A stretch of DNA of 11,401 nt from an uncultured Clostridia bacterium (GTDB taxonomy: Bacteria; Bacillota; Clostridia; Peptostreptococcales; Anaerovoracaceae): the NCBI GenBank assembly GCA_934256595.1, contig CAKQOW010000064.1:1-11401 (forward strand). The letters are read 5' to 3'. The notes below the pieces were generated by a model that saw only the letters and a program-made list of their open reading frames with translations, did not search any database and was not told the DNA's origin. This document shows positions 6,026 to 11,401 of the stretch, in pieces. Every line of letters begins with the position of its first letter. Position 1 is the first letter of the stretch. Position numbers and translations under genes: made by a program.

Positions 6026-7006
6026 TTACAGTCCCAGTCCGAAGTTTTCTTTAACTCTCGCCATTGTTTTCTTTGCAATAGCATCGGCTCTTTCTGCTCC
6101 GTCTTTCAGAACTTCTATCAGATAATCCGAATGTCTTATTTCTTCGTATCTTTCCTTGATAGGTTTAAGCGCCTCTATTGTAACCTGCACAAGATCTTTC
6201 TTAAAATCGCCATAGCCCTTGCCCTCATATTTTGCTTCAAGCTCAGGAACAGGAATTTCGGTAAGCGCGCTGTAGATGCTCAGAAGATTGCTCACTCCCG
6301 GCTTGTTTTCGATATCATATTTAATAACACCGTCAGAGTCTGTAGTGGCTTTCATTATTGATTTCTTAATCTTTGCATCATCATCAAGCAGTGAAATTCT
6401 GCTGTGTATGTTTTCTGCGCTCTTGCTCATCTTTGATGTAGGGTCGTCAAGCGCCATTACTCTTGCGCCTGCTTTCATAAATCTTCCGTCAGGAACGACA
6501 AAAGTCTTGCCGTAATGATGATTAACCCTTATAGCCAGATCTCTTGTAAGCTCTATATGCTGCTTCTGGTCCTGACCTACAGGAACCACATCTGTATCAT
6601 AAAGCAGAATATCCGCAGCCATTAAAACAGGATATGTCAGAAGCCCTGCTCCAACGGACTCTTTACCGCTACTCTTTGCCTTGAACTGAGTCATTCTGAA
6701 AAGCTCCCCTGTGTTTGCGCAGCAGTTTAAAACCCAGCCAAGCTCAGCGTGACCTGACACATCTGACTGCACAAATACTATTGATTTCTTAGGGTCAACA
6801 CCTATTGCAAGATAAAGAGCTGCCACATCAAGTATATGCTCTTTGAGTTCCTTTGGATTTTGCGGCACTGTAATTGCGTGTTCATCAACGATACAGTAAA
6901 TACATTCGTGATCCTCCTGGAGATCCACAAACTGCTTCAAAGCTCCCAGATAATTTCCAAGATGAATGTTTCCTGTAGGCTGTACGCCTGAAAATACTCT
7001 TTTCAT
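6026..7006 (-). CDS. trpS: Tryptophanyl-tRNA synthetase
   Basis: A 326-residue class I aminoacyl-tRNA synthetase, full length for the bacterial TrpRS family, which charges tRNA-Trp with tryptophan in the cytoplasm. Seen: SGVQPTGNIHLGNYLG at the N-terminus (the HIGH-type signature HLGN, 15-18), the AADILLYDTDVVPVGQDQ segment (130-147) typical of the tryptophan-binding core, and KMSKS (192-196), the ATP-binding loop. No motif is missing. The start is the ATG at 7006 with AGAAAGG upstream. Only 16 bases separate it from the gyrA stop, so it is almost certainly transcribed with the gyrase genes. There is no room for a T-box leader before it, so tryptophan control at this site is not evident. Confidence 0.97.
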   Translation of the reverse strand: MKRVFSGVQPTGNIHLGNYLGALKQFVDLQEDHECIYCIVDEHAITVPQNPKELKEHILDVAALYLAIGVDPKKSIVFVQSDVSGHAELGWVLNCCANTGELFRMTQFKAKSSGKESVGAGLLTYPVLMAADILLYDTDVVPVGQDQKQHIELTRDLAIRVNHHYGKTFVVPDGRFMKAGARVMALDDPTSKMSKSAENIHSRISLLDDDAKIKKSIMKATTDSDGVIKYDIENKPGVSNLLSIYSALTEIPVPELEAKYEGKGYGDFKKDLVQVTIEALKPIKERYEEIRHSDYLIEVLKDGAERADAIAKKTMARVKENFGLGL

Positions 7007-7022
7007 TTCTATCGCCTTTCTC

Positions 7023-9518
7023 TTAAACTAATGTAAGCTGTTCTTCATTTTTGCCTGCTTCTTTTTTGGCCTCAGGCTTTTCCTCATCGTCTTCTCTGAT
7101 TACTTTAGCCATAGTAATCAGCTTGGTGTTTTCTTCAACTTTCATAATCTTAACACCCTGAGTTGCTCTGCCCAGCATTGAAATATCGCAGGCTTTAACT
7201 CTTATGATTATTCCGTCGGAATTGATAAGGAGAACCTCGTCATCCTCATCTACAACCATAGCCCCTATAAGCGGACCTGTCTTTTTGAACTTGCCCTTGT
7301 CGTAAGTCAGAAGACCCTTGCCGCCTCTTACCTGTATCTTGTAATCCTTGGCCTTTGTTCTCTTGCCGTATCCGTTTTCTGTAACAACAAGCACTTCCTG
7401 ATCCTTTTCAACAAGCTCCATAGCAACAACCTCGTCATCGCCCTCAAGCTTGATGGCTCTGACACCGCCTGCAATTCTGCCCATAGGTCTTACATCTTCC
7501 TCTGAGAAGCAGATGCACTTACCCATCTTGGTAACAATAATTACATTGTTTGTGCCTGTGGTTTCCTTGATACCGATAAGCTCATCGCCGTCCTTTAAGT
7601 TCATTGCGATAAGACCTGTTTTTCTGTTGGTATCAAAGTTTGATAAAGCGGTCTTTTTGATTGTACCGTGCTTGGTTACGGCTATGAGATACTTGTCCTC
7701 AGCAAACTCCTGAATAGGAATTACAGCAGTTATTCTCTCTCTCTGCATCAGATTGAGGAAGTTTACCGCAGGAGTTCCCTTGGCAGTTCTTGTTGCCTCC
7801 GGAATTTCGTATGCCTTAATCTTGTGCGCCTTACCTGTGTTGGTAAAGAACATCAGATAATCAAGAGTTGAGGTCATAATCAGGTCTTTTACAAAGTCGT
7901 TTTCTCTTGTAGTAAGTCCTGTGATGCCCTTGCCTCCGCGCTTTTGAGTCTTGTATGTGTCGGCAGGAATTCTCTTGATATATCCAAGGTGAGTAAGAGT
8001 TACTGCAACCTGTTCTTCCTCAATAAGATCCTCCTCGTCCATTTCAGCCGCATCGGCAACGATTTTAGTTCTTCTCTTGTCGTTGTATTTCTCTTTAATT
8101 TCAAGAAGCTCGTCTCTGATTACTCCCATCAGCATATCCTCGTCTGAAAGCAGCTGCTTGTAGTACGCTATTTTTTTCATCAGCTCTGCATATTCAGCTT
8201 CTATTTTCTCTCTTTCCAGACCCTGCAGCCTTGCCAGCCTCATATCGAGAATAGCCTGCGCCTGTATATCTGTAAGAGCGAATTTATCCATTAATTTTTC
8301 CTTGGCGTCATTGTAGCTTGAACGTATTGTTGCTATTATCTCATCAATATTATCAAGCGCAATACGCAAACCTTCGAGTATGTGAGCTCTTGCCTCAGCC
8401 TTGTTTAAATCAAACTGAGTTCTTCTTGTAACTACGTCTTTCTGATGCTTCAGATATTCGTCAAGCATCTGATAGAGTGTAAGAAGCTTAGGCTCTCCGT
8501 TAACTATGGCAAGCATTATCATACTGAAGCTTTCCTGAAGCTGAGTGTGCTTGTAAAGCTTATTGAGCATAATCTGAGGATTTACATCTCGCTTAAGCTC
8601 GATTACTATGCGTATACCCTCTCTGTTTGACTGGTCGCTGATATCCGAAATACCCTCCAGTTTTTTCTCTTTGACAAGATCTGCGATTTTTTCAATCATT
8701 CTTGCCTTGTTTACCTGATAAGGAATTTCAGTAACTATAATCTGATGCCTGCCTCTGTTGGACTCTTCAATCTCCGCCTTGGATCTGATTATAACCTTGC
8801 CCTGACCTGTTCTGTAGGCCTGCTTGGCATTGTTCTTGCCCATGATAATGCCGCCGGTAGGAAAATCCGGTCCCTTTACGATTTTGATAAGGTCCTCGTT
8901 GGTACATTCCTTATCCTCAATCATCTTGACAGCAGCATCGATAACCTCTCCCAGATTGTGAGGCGGAATTGATGTGGCCATACCTACGGCTATACCATTT
9001 GAGCCGTTTACCAGCAGGTTTGGAAATCTGCATGGAAGAACTGTCGGCTCTTTTTCCTCACCGTCAAAGTTAGGAATAAAGTCAACTGTATCCTTGTCGA
9101 TTTCTCTAAGCATTTCAAGCGCAAACGGCGTCATTCTTGCTTCCGTATAACGCATTGCCGCCGCCTGATATCCGTCAACAGAACCGAAGTTACCGTGACC
9201 GTCTACCAGTCTGTAGCGTATGTTAAACGGCTGAGCAAGTCTTACCATTGCATCATATATTGAACTGTCGCCGTGAGGGTGATATTTACCCATTACTTCG
9301 CCGACTATACGGGCTGATTTCTTGTGAGGCTTGTCCGGAGTTACCCCAAGCTCGTCCATACCAAAGAGTATTCTTCTGTGAACAGGCTTGAGTCCGTCCC
9401 TTACATCGGGAAGAGCTCTTCCGACAATTACACTCATGGCATAATCAATATATGAATTTTTCATTTCATCATATATCTCATGCTGCAGCATTTTCTGGTC
9501 TTCTAATAAAGTTGTCAT
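7023..9518 (-). CDS. gyrA: DNA gyrase subunit A
   Basis: An 831-residue type IIA topoisomerase subunit that cuts and rejoins DNA so the GyrA2B2 enzyme can introduce negative supercoils. Seen: winged-helix core with GRALPDVRDGLKPVHRR (33-49), the quinolone-resistance region around HPHGDSSIYDAMVRLAQ (80-96), catalytic Tyr124 in AAMRYTEAR, and the C-terminal beta-pinwheel starting with the GyrA box QKRGGKG (525-531). That box separates gyrase from topoisomerase IV ParC. Ser85 and Asp89 occupy the positions of E. coli Ser83 and Asp87, so the usual target-site resistance changes are absent. The tail is acidic and lysine-rich (EDDEEKPEAKKE). Start: ATG preceded by AAAGGAGG that runs into the gyrB stop codon region; the gyrB-gyrA gap is 14 bases. 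trpS follows after 16 bases. Confidence 0.98.
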   Translation of the reverse strand: MTTLLEDQKMLQHEIYDEMKNSYIDYAMSVIVGRALPDVRDGLKPVHRRILFGMDELGVTPDKPHKKSARIVGEVMGKYHPHGDSSIYDAMVRLAQPFNIRYRLVDGHGNFGSVDGYQAAAMRYTEARMTPFALEMLREIDKDTVDFIPNFDGEEKEPTVLPCRFPNLLVNGSNGIAVGMATSIPPHNLGEVIDAAVKMIEDKECTNEDLIKIVKGPDFPTGGIIMGKNNAKQAYRTGQGKVIIRSKAEIEESNRGRHQIIVTEIPYQVNKARMIEKIADLVKEKKLEGISDISDQSNREGIRIVIELKRDVNPQIMLNKLYKHTQLQESFSMIMLAIVNGEPKLLTLYQMLDEYLKHQKDVVTRRTQFDLNKAEARAHILEGLRIALDNIDEIIATIRSSYNDAKEKLMDKFALTDIQAQAILDMRLARLQGLEREKIEAEYAELMKKIAYYKQLLSDEDMLMGVIRDELLEIKEKYNDKRRTKIVADAAEMDEEDLIEEEQVAVTLTHLGYIKRIPADTYKTQKRGGKGITGLTTRENDFVKDLIMTSTLDYLMFFTNTGKAHKIKAYEIPEATRTAKGTPAVNFLNLMQRERITAVIPIQEFAEDKYLIAVTKHGTIKKTALSNFDTNRKTGLIAMNLKDGDELIGIKETTGTNNVIIVTKMGKCICFSEEDVRPMGRIAGGVRAIKLEGDDEVVAMELVEKDQEVLVVTENGYGKRTKAKDYKIQVRGGKGLLTYDKGKFKKTGPLIGAMVVDEDDEVLLINSDGIIIRVKACDISMLGRATQGVKIMKVEENTKLITMAKVIREDDEEKPEAKKEAGKNEEQLTLV

Positions 9519-9532
9519 CTGCTCCTCCTTTC

Positions 9533-11401
9533 CTAAATGTCTATGTTCTTAACGTATTTGGCGTTTTCTTCGATGAATTTTTTTCTCGGTGCAACCTTGT
9601 CGCCCATAAGAGTTGAGAAAATCTCATCGGCTCTGGTCGCATCATCAATTGTAATCTGAATTAATGTACGATGCTCAAATGACATTGTAGTGTCATAAAG
9701 CTGCTCGGCGTCCATTTCACCAAGACCTTTGTATCTCTGAATATTAATCTTGCCTTTGCCGTTTATCTTTGCAAGCAGCGCCTCCTGCTCTCTGTCAGAG
9801 TAGGTATAGTAAACGTCCTTGCCCTGCTTAACCTGGAACAGTGGCGGCTGAGCTGCATAGACATAGCCCTGTCTGATAAGCTCCGGCATATATCTGTAGA
9901 AGAAAGTCAGAAGCAGAGTTCTGATATGCGCTCCGTCTACGTCGGCATCGGTCATTATTATAATCTTATGATATCTGAGCTTTTCGATATCAAAGTCATT
10001 GCCTATATTGCAGCCGAAAGCCGTAATCATATTCTTGATTTCATCTGAATTTAAAATCTTGTCAAGTCTTGCTTTCTCTACGTTTAAGATCTTGCCTCGA
10101 AGCGGCAGTATGGCCTGACGTGTTCTGTCTCTTCCGTCAATAGCGCTGCCTCCGGCCGAATCTCCTTCGACAAGAAATATCTCTGAAACGGCAGGATCCT
10201 TTGATGAGCAGTCTGCAAGCTTGCCCGGAAGTGAGTTTGAATCAAGAACTGATTTACGTCTTGTAAGCTCTCTGGCTTTTCTGGCTGCCTCTCTCGCTCT
10301 GGCCGCTCTCAGGCATTTTTCCATTATAATTTTTGCCTGAGCAGGATTTTCTTCAAGGAAAGCCATAAGGTTTTCGTTTGTTGAAGTTTCAACAAAGCCT
10401 CTCATTTCTGTGTTTCCAAGCTTTGCCTTTGTCTGTCCCTCAAACTCCGGCTCGGCAAGCTTTACAGAAACTATGGCGGTAAGACCTTCTCTTACGTCCT
10501 CGCCCGACAGAGCCTGATCGCTGTCCTTCAGGAATTTGTTTTTTCTTGCGTAGTCATTGAATACTCTTGTGAGCGCCGACTTGAAGCCCACCAGATGAGT
10601 ACCGCCCTCAACAGTGTTTATGTTGTTGGCATAGGATAAAATCATTTCATTGTATCTGTCAGTGTACTGCATGGCAACTTCTGCTTCGCACACGTCTGCT
10701 TTTTTTACTTCAAAATATATTATATCCTTATGAAGCGCTTCTTTGTTCTGGTTCATATGCTTTACGAACTCTTTGATACCGCCTTCATAATGAAATACTT
10801 CTTTTTTCTTATTGCTTTCTCTTTTGTCCTCAAGAGTTATTTTGATGCCCTTGTTTAAAAAAGCTGTTTCTCTCAGTCTGTGCTGCAGAGTATCATAATC
10901 GTATTCAGTTGTTTCCGAAAAAATCTCGGCGTCAGGCCAGAAGGTGGTCTTTGATCCTGTTTTTTTAGTATCGCCCACAACCTCAAGCTTACTTACAGTT
11001 TTGCCCTGTTCGTAGGCCTGTCTGTATATTTTGCCGTCTCTTTTGACTTCTACCTCCATACGGGTGGAAAGGGCATTAACAACTGATGCTCCTACACCGT
11101 GAAGTCCTCCGGAAACCTTGTATCCTCCGCCGCCGAATTTACCGCCGGCGTGAAGTACCGTGTGTATTACCTCAACTGCAGGTATACCCAGCTTAGGGTG
11201 CTTGTCCACAGGCATACCTCGACCGTTATCCTCAACCGTAATTGAGTTGTCTTTGTTTATAGTAACATTTATTTCTGTACAGTATCCTGCAAGGGCTTCG
11301 TCCACACTGTTGTCAACTATCTCATATACAAGATGATGAAGTCCCTTAGGGCCTGTACTTCCGATATACATACCGGGTCTTTTTCTGACAGGCTCCAGTC
11401 C
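9533..11401 (-). CDS. gyrB: DNA gyrase subunit B (5' end outside the window)
   Basis: The ATPase/TOPRIM subunit of gyrase; 622 residues are visible and the frame is open to the window edge. The first internal Met (11371) is not the start: the ten codons before it read GLEPVRKRPG, the conserved stretch ahead of MYIGST, so roughly 20 N-terminal residues are missing. Seen: GHKL ATPase motifs YEIVDNSVDEAL (catalytic-type Glu and Mg-binding Asn), VEDNGRGMPV and GLHGVGASVVNALS; TOPRIM EGDSAGG (10148-10168) and DADVDG (9932-9949); the PLRGKILNVEKAR segment; and the C-terminal QRYKGLGEMDAEQL. The pairing with a GyrA-box-bearing gyrA supports GyrB rather than ParE. Its stop is TAG at 9533-9535, within 14 bases of gyrA. 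Confidence 0.97.
   Translation of the reverse strand, partial: GLEPVRKRPGMYIGSTGPKGLHHLVYEIVDNSVDEALAGYCTEINVTINKDNSITVEDNGRGMPVDKHPKLGIPAVEVIHTVLHAGGKFGGGGYKVSGGLHGVGASVVNALSTRMEVEVKRDGKIYRQAYEQGKTVSKLEVVGDTKKTGSKTTFWPDAEIFSETTEYDYDTLQHRLRETAFLNKGIKITLEDKRESNKKKEVFHYEGGIKEFVKHMNQNKEALHKDIIYFEVKKADVCEAEVAMQYTDRYNEMILSYANNINTVEGGTHLVGFKSALTRVFNDYARKNKFLKDSDQALSGEDVREGLTAIVSVKLAEPEFEGQTKAKLGNTEMRGFVETSTNENLMAFLEENPAQAKIIMEKCLRAARAREAARKARELTRRKSVLDSNSLPGKLADCSSKDPAVSEIFLVEGDSAGGSAIDGRDRTRQAILPLRGKILNVEKARLDKILNSDEIKNMITAFGCNIGNDFDIEKLRYHKIIIMTDADVDGAHIRTLLLTFFYRYMPELIRQGYVYAAQPPLFQVKQGKDVYYTYSDREQEALLAKINGKGKINIQRYKGLGEMDAEQLYDTTMSFEHRTLIQITIDDATRADEIFSTLMGDKVAPRKKFIEENAKYVKNIDI

Noticed and set aside
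7450..8972. Several + strand frames of 60-90 codons inside gyrA
   Set aside because: Shadows of gyrA coding sequence with compositions typical of complementary-strand translation and no initiation signals.
1..11401. Insertion sequence or prophage genes
   Set aside because: No transposase, integrase or phage structural gene is visible. The small toxin locus could have arrived by transfer, but no element ends are seen.

Overview
The window looks like a chromosomal segment of a low-to-moderate-GC Gram-positive anaerobe, most likely a clostridial Bacillota. This is an inference from the strong AGGAGG-type ribosome binding sites, the adjacent gyrB-gyrA pair, the families present and the AT-rich intergenic DNA. 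Species cannot be named from sequence alone.

Positions 1-2514 (+ strand): an AT-rich leader with a good sigma-A-like promoter (about 130-159) precedes a two-gene unit. The first gene encodes an atypical alpha-D-phosphohexomutase of the phosphoglucomutase/phosphomannomutase superfamily. The second encodes a stand-alone NAD(P)H-hydrate epimerase. The unit ends in a hairpin terminator that works in both directions and is shared with the convergent amidohydrolase gene.

Positions 2533-5460 (- strand): a membrane-embedded LuxR-type regulator (seven predicted membrane segments plus a C-terminal helix-turn-helix) lies upstream of a lipoprotein amidohydrolase of the YtcJ-like family 3. An intrinsic terminator separates them, so they look like separate transcripts. 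The regulator may sense something related to the hydrolase's substrate or product.

Positions 5460-5960: about 500 bases with no long gene, but well structured. It holds what looks like a complete, unlisted type I toxin-antitoxin locus. A 26-residue hydrophobic peptide gene on the - strand has a near-consensus promoter and a perfect GGAGGT Shine-Dalgarno. A hairpin terminator lies downstream, and a convergent + strand promoter could make an antisense RNA that terminates across the toxin's 3' end. A second tiny reading frame with a good ribosome binding site (5538-5600) and a repeated AAGCTTAAGTAA motif lie next to it. This is the most interesting part of the window.

Positions 5973-11401 (- strand): gyrB (5' end cut by the window edge), gyrA and trpS form a tightly spaced unit closed by an intrinsic terminator. 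The gyrase subunits carry all expected catalytic motifs. Having trpS as third cistron with no T-box leader is somewhat unusual.
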